7,756 nucleotides of DNA, taken from Chlorobiales bacterium (GTDB taxonomy: Bacteria > Bacteroidota > Chlorobiia > Chlorobiales > Chlorobiaceae). A program made the position numbers and the translations under genes. The stretch's first letter is position 1; each line of letters begins with the position of its first letter. The notes under the pieces were generated by a model that searched no databases, was not told the origin of the DNA, and worked only from the letters and a program-made list of their open reading frames with translations. The stretch is from contig JAKSDB010000222.1 of the NCBI GenBank assembly GCA_022360415.1, positions 1-7,756 on the forward strand, in the 5' to 3' direction. Positions 1-5,662 of this stretch are shown here, piece after piece.

Positions 1-117
1 GAGAAAAAAACCGTTCTGGTGCAGGTTGCCGACAACCTGAAAATAAAGTTTGACCGCACCGCCATTGCGACGACTGAAAAACAGGAGTCCGGCGAAAAGC
101 TTGCGAGCAAGGAATAA
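1..117 (+). CDS. yajC: YajC, Sec translocase accessory subunit (3' end only)
   Basis: The window opens inside a gene whose last 38 codons are readable up to a TAA at 115-117. The visible residues include VLVQVADNLKIKFDR followed by TAIATTEK and a charged tail. This matches the C-terminal cytoplasmic part of YajC, where a short beta-rich domain ends in a phrase of the type 'KIKFDRTAIA'. YajC is a small single-pass inner-membrane protein that associates with SecDF and the SecYEG channel. Its N-terminal membrane helix and start lie outside the window. carA starts 9 bases after the stop, so the two are probably co-transcribed. Usually yajC is followed by secD; here it is not. The identification rests on a short tail, so it is good but not certain. 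Confidence 0.8.
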   Translation, partial: EKKTVLVQVADNLKIKFDRTAIATTEKQESGEKLASKE

Positions 118-126
118 CAGTCATTT

Positions 127-1227
127 ATGCAGTTTACACGCGCAACACTGGTTCTTGAAAACGGCTCGGTCTATAAGGGCAAAGCTTTCGGGCATGTCGG
201 CGAGGCCGGCGGAGAAGTAGTTTTCAACACATCGCATACCGGATATCAGGAAATTATCACCGACCCTTCTTACGCGGGCCAGATGGTGGTCATGACCTAC
301 CCTTTGATAGGCAATTACGGGGTTAACGACACTGACGGGGAATCCTGCAAAATCTGGGCGTCCGCCCTTATTGTTCGGGAAGTTTCAGAGATCTACAGCA
401 ATTTCGCGGCAACCGCAAGCCTGGACGACTATCTCAGGGAATCAGAAGTCACGGGACTTGCCGGAATAGACACAAGAAAACTCGTGCGGGAGATCCGGGA
501 AAAAGGCGCGATGAGAGGCTTTATTTCCACGGTTGACCATAACGAAAACAGCCTGCGGGAAAGAGCCATGAATGTACCTCAAATGGCCGGGCTCGATCTT
601 GTAAAAAAAGTCAGCACTTCCCGAAGTTATACGGTTGAGTGCCCGGACGCAAAATACCATGTCGTTGCCTTCGACTACGGGATCAAGCGCAACATCCTGA
701 AGATGCTGCATGACGCCGGATGCAGAGTCACCGTTCTCAATGCGAAAGTCCCGGCAGAAGAGGTCCGAAAGCTGAAACCCGATGGGGTGTTCCTCTCAAA
801 CGGCCCCGGAGACCCGTTCGCCGTAACCTATGCAATCGATACCATCAGGGACCTTGTCCGTCAGGACAATCGTGACGGACAATTGCCGGTGTTCGGCATA
901 TGCCTTGGCCACCAGCTTCTCTCTCTGGCTTTCGGTGCAAGAACCTACAAGCTGAAATTCGGACACCATGGCAGCAATCATCCTGTCAAGTATCTCTCGA
1001 CCCGGTCAATCGAGATCACTTCCCAGAACCATGGCTTTGCCGTGGAGATGGAGTCTCTGCCTGAAGAGCTTGAGCTGACTCATCTGAACCTGTACGACAA
1101 TACCGTTGAAGGTGTCCGGCATCGTGAACTGCCCTGCTTTTCGGTGCAGTACCACCCCGAAGCCGCGCCCGGGCCGCATGATTCGCACTACCTCTTTAAT
1201 CTGTTTGCCGAAATGATGGACAGATGA
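127..1227 (+). CDS. carA: Carbamoyl-phosphate synthase small (glutaminase) subunit
   Basis: The 366-residue product has the usual CarA length and layout. CarA hydrolyses glutamine and passes ammonia through a tunnel to CarB, which makes carbamoyl phosphate for pyrimidine and arginine synthesis in the cytoplasm. An N-terminal CPSase small-chain domain (about 5-135, with NTSHTGYQE near 34-42 and GIDTRKLVR near 113-121) is followed by a class I glutamine amidotransferase domain (about 178-362). The triad is visible: nucleophile Cys259 in FGICLGHQ, and His343 and Glu345 in QYHPEA. The oxyanion-loop phrase SNGPGDP lies at 224-230. The ATG at 127 gives the family's normal N-terminus (ATLVLENGSVYKG); a weak AAGGA lies 13 bases upstream. 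carB is not next to it in this window, so it must be encoded elsewhere. The identification is secure. Confidence 0.98.
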   Translation: MQFTRATLVLENGSVYKGKAFGHVGEAGGEVVFNTSHTGYQEIITDPSYAGQMVVMTYPLIGNYGVNDTDGESCKIWASALIVREVSEIYSNFAATASLDDYLRESEVTGLAGIDTRKLVREIREKGAMRGFISTVDHNENSLRERAMNVPQMAGLDLVKKVSTSRSYTVECPDAKYHVVAFDYGIKRNILKMLHDAGCRVTVLNAKVPAEEVRKLKPDGVFLSNGPGDPFAVTYAIDTIRDLVRQDNRDGQLPVFGICLGHQLLSLAFGARTYKLKFGHHGSNHPVKYLSTRSIEITSQNHGFAVEMESLPEELELTHLNLYDNTVEGVRHRELPCFSVQYHPEAAPGPHDSHYLFNLFAEMMDR

Positions 1228-1357
1228 TGTCCAATCGGAAGCGAACGGAGTCTTTACAGAATCGGGACATGAGGATTTCGATCCCCGACAGGTCGGGCTC
1301 AACGATGCAATTGAAGCGCGGAATAAAGAGAGGTGCCCTAAATAGAGATGCCCTGAA
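1228..1357. other. Gap between carA and the TPR gene, possibly with gene remnants
   Basis: This 130-base stretch has no convincing gene or promoter. Two open readings cross it. One starts with an ATG at 1224 that overlaps the carA stop as ATGA and runs 46 very basic codons to TAA at 1362-1364. The other, in the same frame as the downstream TPR gene, is open from 1217 to a TAG at 1343-1345 and has a soluble, acidic composition, but contains no ATG, GTG or TTG start. A CCCGAC/GTCGGG inverted repeat lies at 1284-1297, with no T-run after it. The region may be a decayed piece of coding sequence; this is inference. Confidence 0.35.
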
Positions 1358-1359
1358 GT
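1330..1359 (+). repeat. 15-base tandem near-duplication just upstream of the TPR gene
   Basis: GAGGTGCCCTAA (1330-1341) and GAGATGCCCTGA (1345-1356) match at 10 of 12 positions with a period of 15. The repeat runs into the presumed GTG start at 1358. Because 15 is a multiple of three, both copies read in the same frame as the TPR gene, separated by an in-frame TAG. Two copies of 12 bases could arise by chance or by replication slippage. Confidence 0.4.
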
Positions 1360-2008
1360 GTTAAGAATGGTTATCACCGGTATTGCCCTGGCGCATTTTC
1401 TTTTTTCAGATGCAAGGGCTGATTATACGGCAGTAAAAACAGCCAACCGGTTGTTTGAAGCCGGAAAACTGGCAGAAGCTGCCGAAAATTATCGGAACAT
1501 TACAGAAACAGAGCCGGACAGCCCCAACAGCCTTGTTGCAGCCTTCAACCTCGGCAATACGTTGTTCCACACGAACCGGTATGCGGAAGCTGCCGTTCAT
1601 TTCAGAGAATTTGCCGCCAAACCCGCGGTTTCTGAAAGATTCAGAGCAGAAGCCCGTTTCAACGCTGGAAACGCGCTTGCACGCCTTGCCATGAACAGTG
1701 ACAACCGCCGACAGAAGAACAGGCTTCTGAAAGCCGCTCTGACAGAGTACCGCATGGCCCTTCTGATCAATCCTGATGACGATGAAAGCAAGATCAATCA
1801 TGAAATCATCTCCCGCCTTCTGGATGAGCTTTCTTCCCCGCCGTTTTCCGGCAGGAGCAGCGTTTCGAATGCCGGGCGGTCCGGAGCGGAAAACGATATC
1901 GTTTCAAACATTCTCGAACAGACAGCAATGGAAGAACAAAGCGTGTTACGCAACAGGTATCGCAGTTCTTCCCGGACGAAGCAGCACGGATCAAACAAAG
2001 ACTGGTAA
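1358..2008 (+). CDS. Secreted TPR-repeat protein, BatC-like
   Basis: The 216-residue product starts with a short hydrophobic segment (MVITGIALAHFLFSDARA) that looks like a signal peptide cleaved near residue 21. Tetratricopeptide-like helices follow at about 25-56, 60-90 and 97-141, with YAEAAVHFREF, AFNLGNTLF and ARFNAGNALARL as typical repeat cores. The last repeat ends in YRMALLINPDDDESKINHE. A polar linker (about 160-182) leads to ILEQTAMEEQSVLRNRYR (185-202), which resembles the short conserved tail of BatC proteins. BatC is a periplasmic TPR component of the Bat (Bacteroides aerotolerance) cluster. GTG at 1358 or ATG at 1367 could be the start; both keep the signal peptide, and an in-frame TAG at 1343 blocks anything longer. 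No batB is present upstream. The BatC link also draws on the BatD-like gene at 6473. TPR and secretion are firm; BatC is likely but not proven. Confidence 0.75.
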   Translation: MLRMVITGIALAHFLFSDARADYTAVKTANRLFEAGKLAEAAENYRNITETEPDSPNSLVAAFNLGNTLFHTNRYAEAAVHFREFAAKPAVSERFRAEARFNAGNALARLAMNSDNRRQKNRLLKAALTEYRMALLINPDDDESKINHEIISRLLDELSSPPFSGRSSVSNAGRSGAENDIVSNILEQTAMEEQSVLRNRYRSSSRTKQHGSNKDW

Positions 2009-2014
2009 AAAGGT

Positions 2015-3427
2015 ATGGTTGGCTGTAAAAAAGTGCTGCTGGTGTTCCTTGCTTCGGACAGCGGAGTAGACGGAGCCAGATCGCTCTTCGAAGAACAGTC
2101 GAAAAACGGGGCAGCGGAGTGGTTCAACAAAACCGTTCGCAATCTGATAAAAAAAACACAGTTTGCCGTTCCTCCTCTTGCTCTGATGATCCTGGCGTCT
2201 GTTGAAGTTGAAGGTGTCGAGCAAACCATCTGCGACCTTCGCTTCGAGGAACTACCGCTTGATGTTGCATGGGACCTCGTCGGAATAAGCGTTCAGACCG
2301 GCCAGGCAACGCAGGCGTTCAAGCTTGCCGACAGCCTGCGATCAAAAGGCTACAAGGTTGCGCTCGGCGGCGCTCATGTTACGTTGTTTCCCGAAGCCTC
2401 CGGCAAACATGCCGATATTCTTGTTCGAGGTGAAGCCGACGATATATGGAAAACCGTCCTCGAAGACCTCAAAAACGGCTCCACGAAAGCCGACTACTTT
2501 TCGGAAGATTTCCCCGATCTTTCACTGAACCGCCCTGTCAGGGCTCGTCTGCTTGACAGAAAACGGTACTTCACGACAAACGTCATTCAGACCGGCCGGG
2601 GCTGCCCCTATAGCTGCGACTTCTGTAACATCCATGTTCTCAACGGCAACCGGCACCGAAGACGAAACATCGACGATGTCGTCGACGAAGTACGCCGTTT
2701 CAGCGAACATGACAGGCGGATATTCTTTTTTGTCGATGATTCCATCAATATAAACGAAGACTACGCTCAAGAGCTCTTCAGCCGACTTGTCCCATTGAAC
2801 ATCAGCTGGTTCGGACAGGCAACGACAGCACTCGGCACGCAGCCCGGGCTGCTTGAAACTTTCGCACAATCGGGATGCAAGGCGCTGCTTGTCGGGATTG
2901 AAAGCATCGAACCTGCCAGCAGGAATAAACACAACAAAACGCAGAGCCGCTCCACAGAGCTTGCCGAAGCAATCATCAACATCCGCAAGGCCGGCATCAG
3001 TCTTTATGGAAGCTTCATATACGGACTGGACGGCGATACGCTCTCAACACCGGCGGCAATACTGGACTTCATACGGCTGACAAAGCTTGACGTTCCCGGC
3101 ATCAACATCCTGAGGCCCAATCCCGGAACAAGGATATTCGAACGCCTCAGAGAAGAAGATCGTTTGCTCTTTGACCCGGACGACATTTCCGCGTATCGTT
3201 ACACATTCGGCCAGAAAATGCTCTACAAACCGAAACATATCTCCCTGCCTGACTTTATAGACAGCTACTCGCGGCTGACCTCGAAAATATTTACGGTGAG
3301 AAACTCGCTTTTGCGAGGTCTTCTCGCACCCGGCGCAAAAACAGCTGTTCTGCTCTTCAATCTCTTCTACACTCACCTTTACGCGCTCTCACGCCATGAC
3401 CTGAAAAAACAGGTGTATACGGATTGA
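2015..3427 (+). CDS. B12-binding-type radical SAM enzyme, substrate unknown
   Basis: The 470-residue product has two recognisable domains. Residues about 50-155 form a cobalamin-binding-like Rossmann fold (VPPLALMILASVE; LVGISVQTG; GYKVALGGAHVTLFPEA; ADILVRGEADDIW). The DxHxxG cobalt-ligand motif is absent, as in several families of this type. A radical SAM core (about 187-385) follows, with iron-sulfur cysteines C197, C201 and C204 in GRGCPYSCDFC, then WFGQAT, LLVGIES, GSFIYGLDGDT and NILRPNPGTRIFERL. Such enzymes use S-adenosylmethionine radicals for methylations or ring chemistry; relatives act on hopanoids (HpnP-like) and on bacteriochlorophyll (BchE, BchQ, BchR). A hydrophobic patch at about 440-457 may associate with the membrane. 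The gene starts 6 bases after the TPR stop, with AAAAGG one base before the ATG, so it is probably co-transcribed. A chlorophyll-modifying role is possible but cannot be assigned from the sequence alone. Confidence 0.9.
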   Translation: MVGCKKVLLVFLASDSGVDGARSLFEEQSKNGAAEWFNKTVRNLIKKTQFAVPPLALMILASVEVEGVEQTICDLRFEELPLDVAWDLVGISVQTGQATQAFKLADSLRSKGYKVALGGAHVTLFPEASGKHADILVRGEADDIWKTVLEDLKNGSTKADYFSEDFPDLSLNRPVRARLLDRKRYFTTNVIQTGRGCPYSCDFCNIHVLNGNRHRRRNIDDVVDEVRRFSEHDRRIFFFVDDSININEDYAQELFSRLVPLNISWFGQATTALGTQPGLLETFAQSGCKALLVGIESIEPASRNKHNKTQSRSTELAEAIINIRKAGISLYGSFIYGLDGDTLSTPAAILDFIRLTKLDVPGINILRPNPGTRIFERLREEDRLLFDPDDISAYRYTFGQKMLYKPKHISLPDFIDSYSRLTSKIFTVRNSLLRGLLAPGAKTAVLLFNLFYTHLYALSRHDLKKQVYTD

Positions 3428-3607
3428 CTACACGCTATTGTGCCTGATATGCATGCCTGCACAGGAAAAAAACTTCCGATATTTGTTTTCATGCAACTTT
3501 TTCAGCAAAGGGTTGGGTGTTTTTATCATGAACTTTTGTATTTTCCATTCGTTGTTGTCAAAAACATATCAACACTACTCACATCTTTACGAACGAAGGA
3601 GAACAAC
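3428..3607. other. AT-rich leader region of the first cytochrome gene
   Basis: This 180-base gap separates the radical SAM gene from the first cytochrome. It is more AT-rich than the flanking genes, with several T-runs, and presumably holds the cytochrome promoter. Candidate boxes such as TTGTCA at 3555-3560 have no good -10 partner, so no promoter is called. An open frame reaches back to 3440, but it is excluded as coding because the strong ribosome binding site sits at 3596. No clear terminator was found for the upstream operon. Confidence 0.5.
3596..3601 (+). promoter_or_regulatory. Ribosome binding site that fixes the first cytochrome start
   Basis: AAGGAG lies 6 bases before the ATG at 3608. 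It selects this start over the longer open frame, and the resulting protein begins directly with a lipoprotein signal peptide. Confidence 0.9.
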
Positions 3608-3994
3608 ATGAAAAAAATCCTACCGGTAGCTGCTCTTTGCAGCCTTTTCTTCATCGGATGCGGCGGTGCCCAGGAACCTGCTGCTGAAGCTCCGGCCGAA
3701 GGCGGAGCCGCAAGCGAACTTGTAAGCGGTTATGATCTCGCAAAGGGCAAAGAAATTTATATGGCAGACTGTGCAAGCTGTCACGACGAAGGCTCGCTCA
3801 ATTCACCGAAAACCGGCGATGTTGCAGGTTGGACTGCGCGTATCGAGCAGGGTATGGAAACCCTGATCCAGAAATCAATCGACGGTTACAACGATGTGGG
3901 CAACATGCCTGCTAAAGGCGGCAATGACGCTCTTACCGATGAGGAAGTAGCCGATGCTGTTGCCTACATGGTAAACGAAAGCGTTGCCAAGTAA
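3608..3994 (+). CDS. Membrane-tethered (lipoprotein) monohaem cytochrome c, c5/c-555 type
   Basis: The 128-residue product carries electrons in the periplasm through one covalently bound haem. The N-terminus (MKKILPVAALCSLFFIGC) reads as a lipoprotein signal with Cys18 as the likely lipidated residue; the -3 Phe is unusual for a lipobox. An Ala/Glu/Pro-rich stretch (21-36) would act as a flexible tether. The haem domain starts near Y42: CASCH at 55-59 supplies the two thioether cysteines and the proximal His59, and Met100 in GNMPAKGG is the likely distal ligand. The order is that of the small cytochromes that donate to the reaction centre or carry electrons from sulfur oxidation in green sulfur bacteria. 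The next gene encodes a paralogue; a terminator separates them. The cytochrome call is secure; lipid anchoring is probable, and electron partners are inferred. Confidence 0.93.
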   Translation: MKKILPVAALCSLFFIGCGGAQEPAAEAPAEGGAASELVSGYDLAKGKEIYMADCASCHDEGSLNSPKTGDVAGWTARIEQGMETLIQKSIDGYNDVGNMPAKGGNDALTDEEVADAVAYMVNESVAK

Positions 3995-4026
3995 ACGGAC
4001 ACCGAGCTTTCCAACGTTATGCAAGC

Positions 4027-4055
4027 GGGCGCTGAAAAAAGCGCCCTGTTTTTTT
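4027..4055 (+). terminator. Intrinsic terminator after the first cytochrome
   Basis: GGGCGCT (4027-4033) pairs perfectly with AGCGCCC (4040-4046) across a 6-base loop, followed by TGTTTTTTT. It lies 32 bases after the cytochrome stop. The second cytochrome is therefore likely to have its own promoter or to rely on partial read-through. Confidence 0.92.
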
Positions 4056-4086
4056 ACTGTTTTTTATTAACAACCCCAACGCAGTG

Positions 4087-4092
4087 AAGGAG
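4087..4092 (+). promoter_or_regulatory. Ribosome binding site that fixes the second cytochrome start
   Basis: AAGGAG lies 6 bases before the ATG at 4099, the same spacing as in the first cytochrome. It rules out the in-frame GTG at 4084, which lies upstream of this site. Confidence 0.9.
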
Positions 4093-4098
4093 AAATAC

Positions 4099-4455
4099 AT
4101 GGGACGGATTATTTCAGTTCTTACTTTCTGTGCGGTTCTTGCATTCTCATGCAGCCTGGAAGCACATGCGGAAGTTACCGCGGCAGACCTGGCCAAATAC
4201 GACCTTGCAAGCGGCGAACCGGTCTATAATGCAAGCTGCAAAGGATGCCACGCAACCGGCATCATGAAAGCACCGAAAACAGGTGTAAAGGCAGACTGGA
4301 CAGCCCGTCTCGGGCAGGGAATGGCCACGCTGGTCAAAAAATCGATCGACGGCTATAAAGAAGAAGGCTTGATGCCCGCAAGAGGCGGCGATCCGGATCT
4401 TACCGACAAACAGGTAGGCGATGCCGTTGCCTGGATGGTCAAGCAGATTCTCTGA
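4099..4455 (+). CDS. Soluble periplasmic monohaem cytochrome c, c-555 type
   Basis: The 118-residue precursor has a standard signal peptide (hydrophobic core at 4-20) with likely cleavage after AHA at 22-24. That leaves a mature protein of about 94 residues, close to 10 kDa. This is the size of the soluble Chlorobium cytochrome c-555 (also called c-554). CKGCH at 47-51 binds the haem, with His51 as proximal ligand; Met92 in GLMPARGG is the likely distal ligand. Relative to the first cytochrome, I count about 47 identities over 81 ungapped positions (Y34-V114), so the two are clear paralogues. Unlike the first copy it has no lipobox or tether and should diffuse freely. In green sulfur bacteria such proteins shuttle electrons from thiosulfate or other donors towards the reaction centre; that role is inferred from the family. 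Confidence 0.94.
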   Translation: MGRIISVLTFCAVLAFSCSLEAHAEVTAADLAKYDLASGEPVYNASCKGCHATGIMKAPKTGVKADWTARLGQGMATLVKKSIDGYKEEGLMPARGGDPDLTDKQVGDAVAWMVKQIL

Positions 4456-4480
4456 TCTGCGTTCATCAATGCCGTCATAT

Positions 4481-4516
4481 AAAGCGGGCATGTTTTCAGG
4501 ACTGCCCGCTTTTTTA
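4481..4516 (+). terminator. Intrinsic terminator after the second cytochrome
   Basis: AAAGCGGGCA (4481-4490) pairs with TGCCCGCTTT (4503-4512) across a 12-base loop, followed by TTTATTTTCTTT. On the + strand it ends the cytochrome transcript. The hairpin also begins 2 bases past the stop codon of the convergent transporter, so it could serve that gene too, although the T-run on the - strand (TTTATAT) is weak. Confidence 0.9.
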
Positions 4517-5431
4517 TTTTCTTTCGCAAGTTCCTCTGCTTCCCCAGTACTTTGCCAGCACAATACCCGAAAGGTTGTGCCAGAGGCTGAACAGCGCGCC
4601 CGGCAAAGCGCTGAGCGGCTGAAAGAACTGATGGGCGAGAGCTACGCCGAGCCCTGAATTCTGCATACCGATCTCTACCGCGACCGTCCGGCAATCGACA
4701 CGGCCGCATGACAGCAGCCGGGCAGCACCATAGCCTGCGGCAAGCCCAAGAAGATTGTGCAATGCAACTGCTGCTGCTACCGCAACCGGCAGGGCCAAGA
4801 CCTTGTCAGCGTTGAGCGCCATCACGCACGCGATGATCAATGTAATCGACAAAACCGACAGACCGGGCAGAAAATCGCTGTAACGTACCACAAGACTGCT
4901 GAAAAAATGCCTGACCAGCAGCCCCGCAACAAGCGGGACGGCAACAATCTGAAAAACCGAAAGAAACAGCGAAGCAAAGGAAAGGTCAACCGACCTGCTC
5001 AACAGGAGGAAAACAATTCCTGGCGTGAGCAGGGGGGCAAGCATGGTTGAAAACATGGTCATGGTCACAGAAAGGGCAACATTCCCCCGTGCGAGGTAGA
5101 CGATGACATTGGACGCGGTTCCTCCCGGGCAGCTCCCGACAAGCACCATACCGATCATCACCTCCTCGGGGAGCGAGAGCAGGCTGCTGATCGCCAGACC
5201 AAGCCCCGGCATGAGGGTAAACTGGACCAGTGCGGCAAGAAAAACAACACGTCTTTTTTCCCAGACATCCCTGAAGTCATCAAGCTGAATGGTCGTGCCC
5301 ATCCCGAACATGATGAGTCCGAGCAGAAAAGGAATGAACGGCTTGACCCAGAGAAACGAAGCAGGCAGAACAAGAGCAATTACCGACGCAGTTAACGCTA
5401 TGACGAGAAAATGACGAATCACTCTGTTCAT
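4514..5431 (-). CDS. BASS-family (bile acid:sodium symporter-like) transporter
   Basis: The 305-residue product is almost entirely hydrophobic, with about nine or ten membrane helices, as expected for the BASS fold. These carriers couple Na+ entry to uptake of an organic anion across the inner membrane. Two diagnostic unwound segments are present: GSCPGGTASNV (99-109) and EIGMQNSGLG (253-262). In the solved bacterial homologues (ASBT), the Glu and Gln of the second segment (here E253, Q257) help bind sodium. The name reflects animal homologues; bacterial members may carry pantoate, keto acids or other anions, and nothing here shows the substrate. The start is the ATG at 5431 because AAAGGGGG lies 3 bases upstream; an in-frame TTG at 5482 would add 17 residues but is less likely. 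It is convergent with the cytochromes and divergent from proC, so it is transcribed alone. Confidence 0.9.
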   Translation of the reverse strand: MNRVIRHFLVIALTASVIALVLPASFLWVKPFIPFLLGLIMFGMGTTIQLDDFRDVWEKRRVVFLAALVQFTLMPGLGLAISSLLSLPEEVMIGMVLVGSCPGGTASNVIVYLARGNVALSVTMTMFSTMLAPLLTPGIVFLLLSRSVDLSFASLFLSVFQIVAVPLVAGLLVRHFFSSLVVRYSDFLPGLSVLSITLIIACVMALNADKVLALPVAVAAAVALHNLLGLAAGYGAARLLSCGRVDCRTVAVEIGMQNSGLGVALAHQFFQPLSALPGALFSLWHNLSGIVLAKYWGSRGTCERK

Positions 5432-5662
5432 AAGCCCCCTTTCTGGCCGGATGGGAAAACAGGATTTGTTGAAATCATACAATGTAGCACCCTTTTTATG
5501 AAATAATACATCCTGAAAAACCGTGCTGCCGGTGGTGGGTAAATCCCCACTCCATTTGTATCTTCACTTGCAAAGGCATGAAACGTAAAAACGGCATAAC
5601 CCTTCTGCTCATGCCGGCGTTCCTTGTTTTCAAACTGCGCTTTACATAAACCAAACAGTAGC
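5432..5662. other. Divergent intergenic region between the transporter and proC
   Basis: This 231-base region must hold promoters for both flanking genes. For the transporter, TATGAT at 5474-5479 (- strand) is a fair -10, but the -35 at the right distance (TTTCAT, 5498-5503) is poor. No good promoter was found for proC. A 5-bp hairpin (GTGGG 5535-5539 with CCCAC 5546-5550) and a 6-bp inverted repeat (CGGCAT 5592-5597 with ATGCCG 5611-5616) are visible; either could be an operator or leader structure, but both are short. No riboswitch class was recognised. Confidence 0.4.
5578..5649 (+). CDS. Possible 23-residue hydrophobic leader ORF before proC
   Basis: ATG at 5578 opens a 23-codon frame ending in TAA at 5647-5649, 13 bases before the proC ATG. 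The peptide has a basic start (MKRKNG), a hydrophobic middle (ITLLLMPAFLVF) and a basic end (KLRFT), like a single membrane segment. AAAGG lies one base before the ATG, which is a weak and badly spaced ribosome site. It contains no run of proline codons, so a classical proline attenuator is not supported. It may be chance. Confidence 0.2.
   Translation: MKRKNGITLLLMPAFLVFKLRFT

Noticed and set aside
1284..1297. CCCGAC/GTCGGG inverted repeat as a terminator for carA
   Set aside because: No T-run follows, and the 2-base loop forces a shorter 5-bp stem.
3428..3490. Inverted repeats (GGAA/TTCC and CCTG/CAGG) as a terminator after the radical SAM gene
   Set aside because: The stems are only 4 bp and no clean T-run follows.
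3440..3607. N-terminal extension of 56 residues on the first cytochrome
   Set aside because: It lies upstream of a strong AAGGAG site correctly spaced from the ATG at 3608, and that ATG opens directly into a signal peptide.
4084..4098. GTG start for the second cytochrome
   Set aside because: The GTG lies before the ribosome binding site, which is correctly spaced for the ATG at 4099.
4757..5288. + strand open frames across the transporter gene
   Set aside because: They have Arg/Gln/Asn-rich compositions with no recognisable motif and lie antisense to a clear membrane-protein gene.
5432..5482. TTG start adding 17 residues to the transporter
   Set aside because: The ATG at 5431 has a strong, well-spaced ribosome site; the extension is polar and not expected in the family.
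5530..5553. Cobalamin-riboswitch-like GGTG...AAATCC phrase upstream of proC
   Set aside because: The rest of the conserved core, including the B12 box, is absent on either strand, and the flanking genes are not B12-related.
5624..5662. TTG start adding 13 residues to ProC
   Set aside because: The added residues are not typical of ProC; the ATG at 5663 places the Rossmann motif at its usual distance from the N-terminus.
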